The position numbers were made by a program, and so were the translations under genes. Below are positions 28,662 through 36,264 of a DNA stretch of 64,000 nucleotides, one piece after another. The notes below the pieces were generated by a model, which did not search any database, was not told the origin of the DNA, and worked only from the letters and a program-made list of their open reading frames with translations. Source of the DNA: Akkermansiaceae bacterium (GTDB lineage: Bacteria > Verrucomicrobiota > Verrucomicrobiia > Verrucomicrobiales > Akkermansiaceae); contig SUVL01000002.1 in assembly GCA_015062005.1 (NCBI GenBank), positions 83,697 through 147,696 on the forward strand, read 5' to 3'. Each line of letters begins with the position of its first letter. The first letter of the stretch is position 1.

Positions 28662-28809
28662 TGCACCACTAGCATCAATGCTGGCCTATACGCTCATCAG
28701 TATTCCAATTAGCAGTGCATTGCACCACTAACCTTTTACTGCACCACTAATTGAGGAGAATCTTTATTCCATAGCAGCACAGTGCATTCTTATCTGCACT
28801 GCACCACTA
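28662..28809 (+). repeat. Iteron-like cluster, four copies of TGCACCACTA
   Basis: Exact 10-mers start at 28662, 28721, 28740 and 28800, spaced 59, 19 and 60 bp. Copies are preceded by related CAGTGC/ACTGC blocks. The cluster lies in noncoding DNA between the Toprim operon and the small-gene operon. Such same-orientation repeats resemble iterons for a replication initiator, or operators. Confidence 0.6.
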
Positions 28810-28822
28810 TTTCATAAAGGAG

Positions 28823-29287
28823 TTAGTGGAAAACAGAAAGATTCTCAATCAGGTATTCAACTTCGTTCTCAACGCCACAATCATGGTAGAAGTAACCGTA
28901 ACGAGTGCAAACATAAGCACCACTAATCTCATCAAAGAAATCAGAACCTTTAGCAACTACACCCTCATACTCCACATCAGTATTATAATACTTGAAGTTC
29001 GTAAAGTTCTCAATACCAAGCAGAGAAATGATTTCATTGAAACATTGCCTATCTCCTTCCAATTCCATGTAATTTGCAAAACCATAATCATCACCAGGGG
29101 CAAAGCCATCAGCATCCGATAACTTTGTTTCCAATTCCTCAACCTCATTCAGGAATTTCTGGATGATAGCATTGTGTTTTTCATCTGCCTTTGCAAGGTC
29201 GTAAATGTAACGCATCAAATCATCAAGATAACTCTCAATGAACTCCTCCAATTCGTATTCCGAACTAATTATTATTTTCTTTTCCAT
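28823..29287 (-). CDS. Acidic hypothetical protein
   Basis: 154 residues from the ATG at 29287 (MEKKIIISSEYELEEF); the frame extends 20 codons upstream but that part overlaps the preceding gene. Very acidic, rich in Glu, Asp and Tyr, helical N-terminal half; DNA-mimic-like in charge, but no known anti-restriction family is recognised. Last gene of the minus-strand operon that starts near 30987. Confidence 0.55.
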   Translation of the reverse strand: MEKKIIISSEYELEEFIESYLDDLMRYIYDLAKADEKHNAIIQKFLNEVEELETKLSDADGFAPGDDYGFANYMELEGDRQCFNEIISLLGIENFTNFKYYNTDVEYEGVVAKGSDFFDEISGAYVCTRYGYFYHDCGVENEVEYLIENLSVFH

Positions 29288-29324
29288 AATTGTATCTCTG
29301 TTTGTAGTGTATAGATTAGTTTGT

Positions 29325-29675
29325 TTAGATAAATGTGTATTGTCCATTGTATTCCAACATAATAGCCTGTTGCTTCATAGTATCCTTGATTTTCTGAGCG
29401 TATTCAACGACCTTGGAGAACATCGTTTTAGCCACATCAGAAGAAGTTGCTGCAAACACACGAGTTACTTTCTCCGTGATGACCTGACCGCTTACACGGT
29501 CACGCCATCCACCAAAACATTCCATAGCCGTAGCACCGCCAAACCAATCAGACATCTTCCCCAAGGTTGTTTTCACAACCTCTTCATTGTCGCAAGGCTT
29601 ATCCACATCTACCGTAGAGGGGACATAGATGGAGATAGTCGTATCAAGGGTAAAAAACATTGTCAAATCTTCCAT
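29325..29675 (-). CDS. Hypothetical protein with GGAT-type motif
   Basis: 116 residues from ATG 29675 (MEDLTMFFTLDTT). The segment WFGGATAMECFGGWRD, then VTRVFAATS, recalls small alpha/beta proteins of the DUF3574-like kind, but the match is only by eye. No signal peptide. It sits 24 bp after the preceding gene and 37 bp before the next in the small-gene operon. Function unknown. Confidence 0.5.
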   Translation of the reverse strand: MEDLTMFFTLDTTISIYVPSTVDVDKPCDNEEVVKTTLGKMSDWFGGATAMECFGGWRDRVSGQVITEKVTRVFAATSSDVAKTMFSKVVEYAQKIKDTMKQQAIMLEYNGQYTFI

Positions 29676-29698
29676 AATTTCATCAAATAAGTTGTTAG

Positions 29699-30037
29699 TT
29701 AGCCTTTTGCAATAATAGGAAGACAGATGCAATAAAGGAAGTTCTTTATAGGTGCATCATTCTCAATTCCCATGAGCATAGCCATGCCATCAATAGCCTT
29801 CATGGTCAAACGAACCACATTTGTCATCCCTTTCTCCTTGCCGTAGAAGTATAGGCGATTATCGGCTCGGTATGCCATACCATGCTTGATAAGGAAATTT
29901 GTGTGGAACTTTTTCAGACGATAGCAAGCATCATCAAAGCCGTTATCATCTCCCTTACACTTACTTTCCTGACACTCTACAAGGCAAATGTTCATAGCCT
30001 GCATGAGCGGACGAAGGTCAATCTGCATCTTCTTCAT
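29699..30037 (-). CDS. Hypothetical protein
   Basis: 112 residues, four Cys in the first half (CLVECQ, KCKG, DACYR), helical, with a hydrophobic end NFLYCICLPIIAKG. No family recognised and no typical zinc-binding spacing. It is second in the small-gene operon, 25 bp after the first. Confidence 0.5.
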   Translation of the reverse strand: MKKMQIDLRPLMQAMNICLVECQESKCKGDDNGFDDACYRLKKFHTNFLIKHGMAYRADNRLYFYGKEKGMTNVVRLTMKAIDGMAMLMGIENDAPIKNFLYCICLPIIAKG

Positions 30038-30062
30038 AATTTCAATTTCTTCTTTTTACAAT

Positions 30063-30503
30063 TTAGCCAATAAGGAAACGAGCATCGCGAGCCACAAAAC
30101 CACATGCAACCTTTGCAATCTGATTGGTCAGATGATTGCTCAGTTCCTCAATTTCATCCATCCCTACTTGGTCACAGCAAGTGATAACAGCCTTGACGCA
30201 GAGGGGAAGGTCACGCTTCAAGATGGCGTTTTGTAGATAGGCAGGGCAAGTGACACCAGTCCATCCATTCTTCTCAACCATCTTGCCGAATCCCAAATTC
30301 GCAACATACTTCAACATGCTGTTACGGAGGCTGTGAGATGCCTTAGGGTGCATGTCTGACTCAATCCAACGGATGACCGCCTTGCACAGAGTAACCATAG
30401 CAGAGGAGAGGTCTCCATCCTTGTTGAGAAGAGCCTTGTTGATAATGAGGGCTTCATTGCTCTCGCAGAGAGCGTCCATGTTATGAATAGTATTTGTAAG
30501 CAT
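30063..30503 (-). CDS. Hypothetical protein, first full gene of the small-gene operon
   Basis: 146 residues from ATG 30503 (MLTNTIHNMDALCES); a frame-matched ATG at 30548 is less likely. Helical, mildly basic, no motif recognised. It comes about 480 nt after the consensus promoter at 30994-31022, behind a structured leader and a possible small ORF. Confidence 0.5.
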   Translation of the reverse strand: MLTNTIHNMDALCESNEALIINKALLNKDGDLSSAMVTLCKAVIRWIESDMHPKASHSLRNSMLKYVANLGFGKMVEKNGWTGVTCPAYLQNAILKRDLPLCVKAVITCCDQVGMDEIEELSNHLTNQIAKVACGFVARDARFLIG

Positions 30504-30551
30504 AGTTACTAATTGTGTATGATTTGATAGCCATAAACCGTCACACAAACA

Positions 30552-30659
30552 TCAAAACGGAACACGAAAGCGATTATCAGAGGACATCTCCTCAACTCTC
30601 CCCAAGATGCTCATGAAACTCACCAGAGCGGTAGAGTTTCCACGATTACCTCTTTTCAG
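30552..30659 (-). CDS. Possible 35-residue small protein with CTG start
   Basis: AAGGAG (30666-30671) lies 6 nt before a CTG at 30659, which opens a 35-codon frame (KRGNRGNSTALVSF, then SDNRFRVPF) ending in TGA at 30552. The frame is closed upstream by a TAG. Composition is protein-like and Arg-rich. A CTG start is rare, so this needs ribosome profiling or conservation to support it; an internal ATG would give only 20 residues. Confidence 0.3.
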   Translation of the reverse strand: MKRGNRGNSTALVSFMSILGRVEEMSSDNRFRVPF

Positions 30660-30787
30660 GTGAATCTCCTTATTGTGGCCAACCTACATCCATAAACAAC
30701 TCTGGGCTTCATGAACAAACTTGGGGGAGTGCCAGAGGATGATGGGATGGGTATTATTACTTTGGGAAGGTGTAGTTGCAAAAGGGC

Positions 30788-30987
30788 AGGCTTTCAAGCC
30801 TAGGGAAGCGTGAATCTTTTAGCAGATTCGGATTCAATCAGAGCACAAAAAAAGCAGCCTTGAACTTACCTCACAAACATTCTACCGAGCCATTATCGGC
30901 TCTGGCTAAACATAGAACTTTTTGAGTTCCGCATTGATGTTAGGAGGCGGTTCTAGCCGCTGTTTGCTATCTCCTTTATCGGAGTGC
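30788..30987 (-). ncRNA. Structured leader or small RNA of the minus-strand operon
   Basis: Starting just after a perfect sigma-70 promoter, about 200 nt with no ORF hold successive stem-loops. On plus coordinates they are CTCC/GGAG (30971-30984), GCGG/CCGC (30947-30960), GAACT/AGTTC (30915-30929), GAGCC/GGCTC (30887-30902), GAATC/GATTC (30812-30829) and AGGC/GCCT (30788-30801). Two of the loops read GATAAA and GATAAT. A U7 run (30847-30853) could end a short RNA of about 140 nt, although the stem before it is weak. It could be a free ncRNA or a cis-regulatory leader; no Rfam family recognised. Confidence 0.5.
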
Positions 30988-30993
30988 AGGGGC

Positions 30994-31022
30994 ATTATAC
31001 ACAATTTTTCATCTTGTGTCAA
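30994..31022 (-). promoter_or_regulatory. Perfect consensus sigma-70 promoter
   Basis: Minus strand: -35 TTGACA (31017-31022), exactly 17 nt, -10 TATAAT (30994-30999). It is the only fully consensus promoter I found in the window. Transcription starts near 30987. Confidence 0.85.
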
Positions 31023-31049
31023 TACTTTTCTTTATTCTTTTTAACTTTT

Positions 31050-31916
31050 TTAGTTTTTATCAATTAGAGAAAAGGTAATTATTATGCAAGAGTCAGACAC
31101 TGATGACATTGCGTGTCTCAGTTCCATTTTCGCGTTGTTGATGCACAATCTATCTGCTGTCATTTTTGTATAAATTTCAAGCAATGTATTCAACTTGTCC
31201 AATGCTTCACCAGTGCCGAAGGGGATTGCTTGTGGGTTGAAAGGGAAAGCAGGGTCATTTGTATGCAGTTCTACACTAGTCGCTTTTACTACTACCCTTC
31301 CAAGGGGGAAAGCCTTTACAATCTCCCCCATTCTTACTATGAACTTCTGCTGCACGCTGATGGATGTCTGCTCTTTCGCATAAGTCATCAGAGCAGTTCT
31401 AATAAAGGCAAGGAGAGCGGTTGCTTTACAAGCCATCAATTCATCATTGCTGCCTTTTGCCTGTTGAATTGCATGCTCTAATAGTTCAGGAACATCGTCC
31501 AATGTATCTTCTGAACGACCTCCGATAACCTTAGCAAGAGACGGTGTGATTGGTTTATCTTCCAATTCTTTGGGAAGAGGGATGCGTCTTCCTTGAATAA
31601 GGTCACTGTTGTTCAACCAAATCAGAAGAGCCTTTTGATAGGCATGTTTGTATGAGATGGGAGCCAGACAATCGTAAGCAAATGCTGCTGCTTGGGCAAG
31701 GAGGAAACAGGGAGACTCTGGGGAGTCGTCCTTCACTTTGTTTCTCAAATACTTATTAGCGAGAAAGTGAAGTGCTCGGCTCAGATACCTACCTGCACAG
31801 ATAATCTCCTCTTCATTATCTCCACTTCCTCCCTCGTTATAGAAATCTACAAGTCTATTGTAAATCTCATCAGGAGAGAGAGCAAACAGTTCTTCTTTGG
31901 TCTTTACGCATTCCAT
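31050..31916 (-). CDS. Hypothetical protein of the element
   Basis: 288 residues, helical, cytosolic, with a TPR-like feel (GRYLSRALHFLANKYL, AYDCLAPISYKHAYQKALLIWL) but no clear repeat register. No family recognised. It has its own promoter and structured leader and ends 28 bp before the consensus promoter of the next operon. It is transcribed away from the methyltransferase operon, so the two could be a divergent regulator/effector arrangement; that is only position-based. Confidence 0.55.
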   Translation of the reverse strand: MECVKTKEELFALSPDEIYNRLVDFYNEGGSGDNEEEIICAGRYLSRALHFLANKYLRNKVKDDSPESPCFLLAQAAAFAYDCLAPISYKHAYQKALLIWLNNSDLIQGRRIPLPKELEDKPITPSLAKVIGGRSEDTLDDVPELLEHAIQQAKGSNDELMACKATALLAFIRTALMTYAKEQTSISVQQKFIVRMGEIVKAFPLGRVVVKATSVELHTNDPAFPFNPQAIPFGTGEALDKLNTLLEIYTKMTADRLCINNAKMELRHAMSSVSDSCIIITFSLIDKN

Positions 31917-31939
31917 TTCAACAGACTTTCTAGGTTATT

Positions 31940-32033
31940 ACAGTTCGTTGATAAGTAGAAAACGAGAATTGAACTCTCGTGTTGGAGAACGCTCATAACT
32001 CCCTAATTATACAAAAAACAAATGGTGGGTCAA
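31940..32033 (-). promoter_or_regulatory. Promoter and hairpin leader of the 288-residue gene
   Basis: Minus strand: -35 TTGACC (32028-32033), 16 nt, -10 TATAAT (32006-32011). The leader has two hairpins, one built on CGAGAGTTCAATTCTCG (31957-31973), which looks like a tRNA T-arm, though no complete tRNA can be folded. Confidence 0.55.
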
Positions 32034-32114
32034 GGGGGAATTCTGAACTTGGAAAGTGTATGCGTAATGAGTGAAAAGCATTGAGAAAGTCAAGGATGCA
32101 CCTCTTATGGCTAC

Positions 32115-32143
32115 TTGACGCGCCATGTCCAATGTGATAGAAT
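32115..32143 (+). promoter_or_regulatory. Promoter of the methyltransferase-nuclease operon
   Basis: -35 TTGACG (32115-32120), 17 nt, -10 TAGAAT (32138-32143); leader about 24 nt to the ATG at 32174. It is divergent from the promoter at 32006-32033, with the two -35 boxes about 80 bp apart. Confidence 0.6.
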
Positions 32144-32173
32144 AACAGTCAAGAAGAATCACAAATTCAAGAC

Positions 32174-33244
32174 ATGGCATCAAGTAGAACACAACATCTT
32201 GGAGGCGGTGGCAATACCTCAACAGACCTGACAGCAGCAAAAAATGCCAAAAAGGATGAATTCTACACTCAATTGACTGACATTGAAAAGGAAATGATGT
32301 ATTACAGAGACCACTTCAGAGGAAAGGTGGTATTCTGCAATTGTGATGACCCTGAAGAGAGCAACTTTTGGATTTACTTTAGAGACAACTTTGAGCATCT
32401 TGGATTGAAGAAACTCATCTCCACCCACTATGAAGAGGGCAAGAAAAGTTACAAGATGGAATTGACTGGAGCACGGTATGAGGATGGAGTGCTCAACTTT
32501 GACAACTTCATCACTACCCCTCTGGATGGAGATGGTGACTTCAGAAGTGAGGAATGTATTGAGATACTCAAAGAGGCTGACATTGTAGTGACCAATCCAC
32601 CATTCTCCCTTTTCCGTCCCTATCTGACACAGTTGATGGAGCATGGAAAGAAATTCCTCATCATTGGGAACATCAATGCAGCCACATGCAAAGAAGTCTT
32701 CCCATTGCTCATGTATAACAAGATGTGGCTTGGAGCAAGTATTCACAGCGGAGACAGAGAATTCCGTGTCCCTGATGATTATCCATTGAACGCATCTGGA
32801 TGCAGAGTGGATGAAAATGGGGTGAAATACATCAGAGTGAAAGGAGTCCGATGGTATACCAATCTTGAGTATGAAGAACGCCATGAAGACCTGATTCTGT
32901 TCAAGCGATACAATCCAGAGGAATTCCCTCATTATGAGAACTATGATGCCATCAATGTGAATTCCACCAAGGAAATTCCTGTGGATTTTGATGGTGTGAT
33001 GGGCGTTCCCATCACTTTCCTTGATAAGTATAGCCCTGACCAATTTGAGATTGTAGGGATGACTGAAAACATGGACGCATACGGAATGAAGACAAAGGTC
33101 TACACTTCCCAAGAGTGTAAGGATGCCTATTTTGCCAAATTCGGAAAGAAAGGCACCTATGACTTGAATGCTTCAGGGATTCTAATCATCAACGGATTCA
33201 GGGAAAAGACCTACAGAAGAATTCTCATCAAGAGCAAACACTAA
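32174..33244 (+). CDS. EcoRI-type adenine-N6 DNA methyltransferase, copy 1
   Basis: 356 residues. After a Gly/Ser/Asn-rich lead (GGGGNTSTD) the sequence KKDEFYTQLTDIEKEM ... FRGKVVFCNCDDPEESNF matches the EcoRI_methylase family. The amino-methyltransferase motif IV is NPPF at 141-144, preceded by a hydrophobic strand, and the LIIGN strand follows. Members methylate adenine in a short duplex site (GAATTC for M.EcoRI); this copy's site is unknown. It is the first gene of a three-gene operon, 15 bp before a close paralogue. No EcoRI-like nuclease is present; the partner appears to be a DUF262-HNH protein. Confidence 0.88.
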   Translation: MASSRTQHLGGGGNTSTDLTAAKNAKKDEFYTQLTDIEKEMMYYRDHFRGKVVFCNCDDPEESNFWIYFRDNFEHLGLKKLISTHYEEGKKSYKMELTGARYEDGVLNFDNFITTPLDGDGDFRSEECIEILKEADIVVTNPPFSLFRPYLTQLMEHGKKFLIIGNINAATCKEVFPLLMYNKMWLGASIHSGDREFRVPDDYPLNASGCRVDENGVKYIRVKGVRWYTNLEYEERHEDLILFKRYNPEEFPHYENYDAINVNSTKEIPVDFDGVMGVPITFLDKYSPDQFEIVGMTENMDAYGMKTKVYTSQECKDAYFAKFGKKGTYDLNASGILIINGFREKTYRRILIKSKH

Positions 33245-33259
33245 CACCTCCCCCTTTCT

Positions 33260-34318
33260 ATGAGCGAACAAGTGACAACTTCATCAGGTGGCAACTCCAA
33301 TTCTGCATTGAATGCAGCCAGAGCAGCCAAAGAGGATGAATTCTACACTCAACTTTCAGACATAGAAAGAGAACTGTATCATTACAGTGAGCACTTCAGG
33401 GGAAAGGTGGTATTCTGCAATTGTGATGACCCTGAAGAGAGCAATTTCTGGGTATACTTTAGGGACAACTTTGACCGCTTGGGGCTCAAGAAACTCATCT
33501 CCACTCACTACGAAGAGGGGAAGAATAGTTACAAGATGGAATTGACTGGAGCACGCTATGATGATGGGGTGCTCAACTTTGACAACTTCATCACAACTCC
33601 ACTCAAAGGGGATGGAGACTTCAGGAGTGAGGAATGTGTGGAAATAATGAAAGAGGCTGATGTGATAGTCACCAATCCTCCATTTTCTCTTTTCAGAGAG
33701 TATGTGGCATTGCTGATGGAGCATGGAAAGCAATTCCTCATCATAGGCGGTCTGAATGCGGTCAAGTATAAGGAGATTTTCCCCCTCATAAAAGAGAACA
33801 GGCTGTGGCTTGGGCATCATGGAGGGGACATGGCTTTCAAGGTGCCATCATACAGCACACCGAGAGCAACACGCTATTGGGAGGATGAAACAGGGCAGAA
33901 ATGGAGGTCTCTTGGGAACATTTACTGGTTCACCAATCTTGACCATTCCAAGCGTCATGAAGAACTCATCTGCTACAAGAAGTATTCGCCAGAAGAATAC
34001 CCTCACTATGAGAACTATGATGCCATCAATGTCAACAAAATAGCAGAGATTCCAGTTGACTATGATGGTGTGATGGGAGTTCCAATCACTTTCTTTGACA
34101 AGCACAATCCTGACCAATTTGAGATTCTTGGAATGTGCGAGAACATGGACGACTATGGCTTGAAGACAAAGGTCTACACAAGGGAAGAATGTAGAGATGC
34201 TTATTTTGCCAGATTCGGAAAGAAAGGCACCTATGACCTGAATGCCTCTGGGGTGCTTGTCATCAATGGAAAAAGAGAAAAGACTTATCACAGAATCCTC
34301 ATCAGGTGGAAACACTAA
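33260..34318 (+). CDS. EcoRI-type adenine-N6 DNA methyltransferase, copy 2
   Basis: 352 residues, a tandem paralogue of copy 1 along the full length. Motif IV NPPF is at 139-142 and the FRGKVVFCNCDDPEESNF block is identical. They differ most between about residues 150 and 235 (copy 1 IHSGDREFRVPDDYP, copy 2 HHGGDMAFKVPSYST). In many methyltransferases that position carries target recognition, so the two may have different sites or act on different strands. It has the same Ser/Gly/Asn-rich N-terminus. The next gene starts 16 bp later. Confidence 0.88.
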   Translation: MSEQVTTSSGGNSNSALNAARAAKEDEFYTQLSDIERELYHYSEHFRGKVVFCNCDDPEESNFWVYFRDNFDRLGLKKLISTHYEEGKNSYKMELTGARYDDGVLNFDNFITTPLKGDGDFRSEECVEIMKEADVIVTNPPFSLFREYVALLMEHGKQFLIIGGLNAVKYKEIFPLIKENRLWLGHHGGDMAFKVPSYSTPRATRYWEDETGQKWRSLGNIYWFTNLDHSKRHEELICYKKYSPEEYPHYENYDAINVNKIAEIPVDYDGVMGVPITFFDKHNPDQFEILGMCENMDDYGLKTKVYTREECRDAYFARFGKKGTYDLNASGVLVINGKREKTYHRILIRWKH

Positions 34319-34334
34319 CACCCAACAGCACACT

Positions 34335-35432
34335 ATGAACATCCAGCAAGTAGAAATCACGGTCAAGGAGATAGCAGAGAACTACAGCGACACAGCGGAG
34401 GGCGGTGTGTTCGGATACAATGGCAAGTTGAACATCCGTCCACCGTTCCAGCGAGAATTTGTGTATAAGGACAAGCAGCGTGATGCCGTTGTGGAGACCA
34501 TCATGAAAGGCTTTCCTCTGAATACAATGTATTGGAGCAAGAATTCTGATGGGACTTTTGAGGTGTTGGACGGTCAGCAAAGGACAATCTCCATCTGTCA
34601 GTATGTCCATGGAGCATTCTCTGTGATGATGGATGGCAAGCCGAGAATGTTTTTCAACCTGCCCAATGATGTGAAAGAGCGGATTCTGTCCTACAAGTTG
34701 ATGATTTATGTTTGCGAGGGGTCAGAAAGTGAAAAGTTGGATTGGTTCAGAATCATCAACATTGCAGGTGAGAAACTCACAGAGCAAGAATTGAGAAATG
34801 CAGTCTATACAGGCTCATGGCTTGCCAGTGCAAAGAAGTATTTCAGCAAGTCTCAATGTGTGGCTTATCAGATAGGGAGTAAGTATCTCAATGGCTCACC
34901 CATCAGACAAGACTATCTTGAGACCGCTCTGGATTGGATGACTGATGGACACATTGAGCAATACATGGCAGAGCATCAGAATGCCCCCAATGCCAATCAA
35001 CTTTGGGACTACTTCCAACAGGTCATTGGATGGATTGAGAGACTCTTTCCCTCATACCGTGCCAAACTGATGAAAGGGCTTCCATGGGGTAACTACTACA
35101 ACAAATTCAAGGGGACATACTTTGACAAGGACGCTCTGGAAGCCAAAATCTGTGCCTTGATGGAGGATGAAGAAGTGACAAGTCAGAAAGGTATCTATCC
35201 CTATGTGCTCACAGGTGAAGAGAAGCATCTGTCATTGAGAGCATTCACCCCCAAGCAATCTCAACTTGCCTACCACAAACAGAAAGGCATCTGTCCCCAT
35301 TGCAAGAAGAAATTCCAGATTGAAGAGATGGAAGCAGACCACATCATCCCATGGAGTCAGGGAGGAAAGACAGACCAAGAGAATTGTCAGATGCTTTGCC
35401 GAAAGTGCAACCGCACCAAGAGCGACAACTAA
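34335..35432 (+). CDS. DUF262 NTPase-like domain fused to HNH nuclease
   Basis: 365 residues from ATG 34335; the frame reaches 31 codons further up but overlaps the methyltransferase. The DUF262 (GmrS/ParB-like) fold shows IRPPFQREFV (33-42) and the hallmark DGQQR (79-83). The C-terminal 46 residues are an HNH domain: CPHC (320-323), DH (335-336), N350 and CRKCN (355-359). DUF262 proteins paired with a nuclease domain (GmrSD, BrxU, SspE) are modification-dependent or modification-guided restriction enzymes, mostly with DUF1524; here a classic HNH takes that place. With two methyltransferases in the operon it is the probable restriction arm. Confidence 0.85.
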   Translation: MNIQQVEITVKEIAENYSDTAEGGVFGYNGKLNIRPPFQREFVYKDKQRDAVVETIMKGFPLNTMYWSKNSDGTFEVLDGQQRTISICQYVHGAFSVMMDGKPRMFFNLPNDVKERILSYKLMIYVCEGSESEKLDWFRIINIAGEKLTEQELRNAVYTGSWLASAKKYFSKSQCVAYQIGSKYLNGSPIRQDYLETALDWMTDGHIEQYMAEHQNAPNANQLWDYFQQVIGWIERLFPSYRAKLMKGLPWGNYYNKFKGTYFDKDALEAKICALMEDEEVTSQKGIYPYVLTGEEKHLSLRAFTPKQSQLAYHKQKGICPHCKKKFQIEEMEADHIIPWSQGGKTDQENCQMLCRKCNRTKSDN

Positions 35433-35457
35433 ACAGATTCACTACACATCTGAAAGG

Positions 35458-35492
35458 CTCACTCTCTATTATGGGAGTGGGTCTGTTTTTTT
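35458..35492 (+). terminator. Terminator of the methyltransferase-nuclease operon
   Basis: Stem CTCACTC / GAGTGGG (one G-U) with a short loop, followed by TCTGTTTTTTT. Confidence 0.65.
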
Positions 35493-35580
35493 CAACAGCA
35501 AATACACGCATGAGAGGTTTATACAAAGCCCTCACAGCAGTTTTGGGAGATGCTGGCTTCTACATGGAATAAATAATTAC

Positions 35581-35811
35581 ATGAAGATGAATCAATTATG
35601 TGAAGTGCTCAATAAACAAGGGAGCAGGAGTAATGCAGAGCGGATGAGTAAGGCTATTCGGTCGGTGCTGACAGAGGATGCTAAACTGATGAGCAAAGGT
35701 AAGGATGCTTATGAGGAAGCACGGCAGCGTGACTTTGAGAGGAAGATAGCAGAAGACTACAAGAATCCTCGTAAGATGACCTTCACCGAGATGGTGAATC
35801 GCTATCTGTGA
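35581..35811 (+). CDS. Small basic/charged hypothetical protein
   Basis: 76 residues from ATG 35581 (MKMNQLCEVLNKQGSR). Highly charged and helical, with many Lys, Arg and Glu; possibly nucleic-acid binding. It follows the operon terminator by about 90 bp, so it may have its own promoter or depend on read-through. No family recognised. It is the last gene before the right att region. Confidence 0.5.
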   Translation: MKMNQLCEVLNKQGSRSNAERMSKAIRSVLTEDAKLMSKGKDAYEEARQRDFERKIAEDYKNPRKMTFTEMVNRYL

Positions 35812-35855
35812 TGGCTCGTGAGTAGATGTAGGTTTGACCCTGTAATTGTTTGAGT

Positions 35856-35891
35856 GGAGAGGTAGAGTAACTGCCTCTCCTTTCTTTTCTT
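35856..35891 (+). terminator. Terminator of the small charged gene
   Basis: 10-bp stem GGAGAGGTAG / CTGCCTCTCC (one G-U), 5-nt loop, then TTTCTTTTCTT. Confidence 0.8.
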
Positions 35892-36264
35892 ACATGCACA
35901 TACTCATGGTTCGGTAACACAAAACTATTGTAAAAATTTTTGGAAAATTTTTTATGGAAATTTTTAGGAATAGAGGTCAGTTTGAGATTAGAAGCATTTT
36001 CTATTAGAACGAGTTATGAAAACGCTTCTCTGTGGAAAAAAGGTCTGATTAGAAGATGCCCCTACTAGGTAAAAGCCTGTTCTGACAGATTGTCCGAGTA
36101 AATTTTACTCGGACGCTGGTGTAAGAGCGAGAGAATACCAAGATAAGGTGTGTAACAGCGTGGAGAAAGGGTAGGGAAAGGGGTGTCAGTTGAGTGTCCG
36201 AGTAATGTGAGAATTCGGAAAATGTTGAAATTTGAGTCAAAGTATTGACAATGAGTTGCATACG
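35892..36264. other. Right-end noncoding region with AT tract and TCCGAGTAA repeats
   Basis: No gene supported. 35935-35970 is an AT tract built of three GGAAA/ATTTTT-like blocks, likely bent or easily melted. GTCCGAGTAAA at 36092-36102 and its inverse at 36104-36114 form a palindrome with 1-nt spacer. Another GTCCGAGTAA is at 36196-36205 and a third starts the right repeat at 36265. These look like recombinase arm sites or an origin. Confidence 0.5.

Noticed and set aside
28662..28809. CRISPR array
   Set aside because: The repeat is only 10 bp, spacing is irregular (59, 19, 60) and no cas genes exist in the window.
31950..32010. Possible tRNA on the minus strand
   Set aside because: A T-arm-like hairpin is present, but no matching acceptor stem, D arm or 7-nt anticodon loop can be formed, and it overlaps a promoter.
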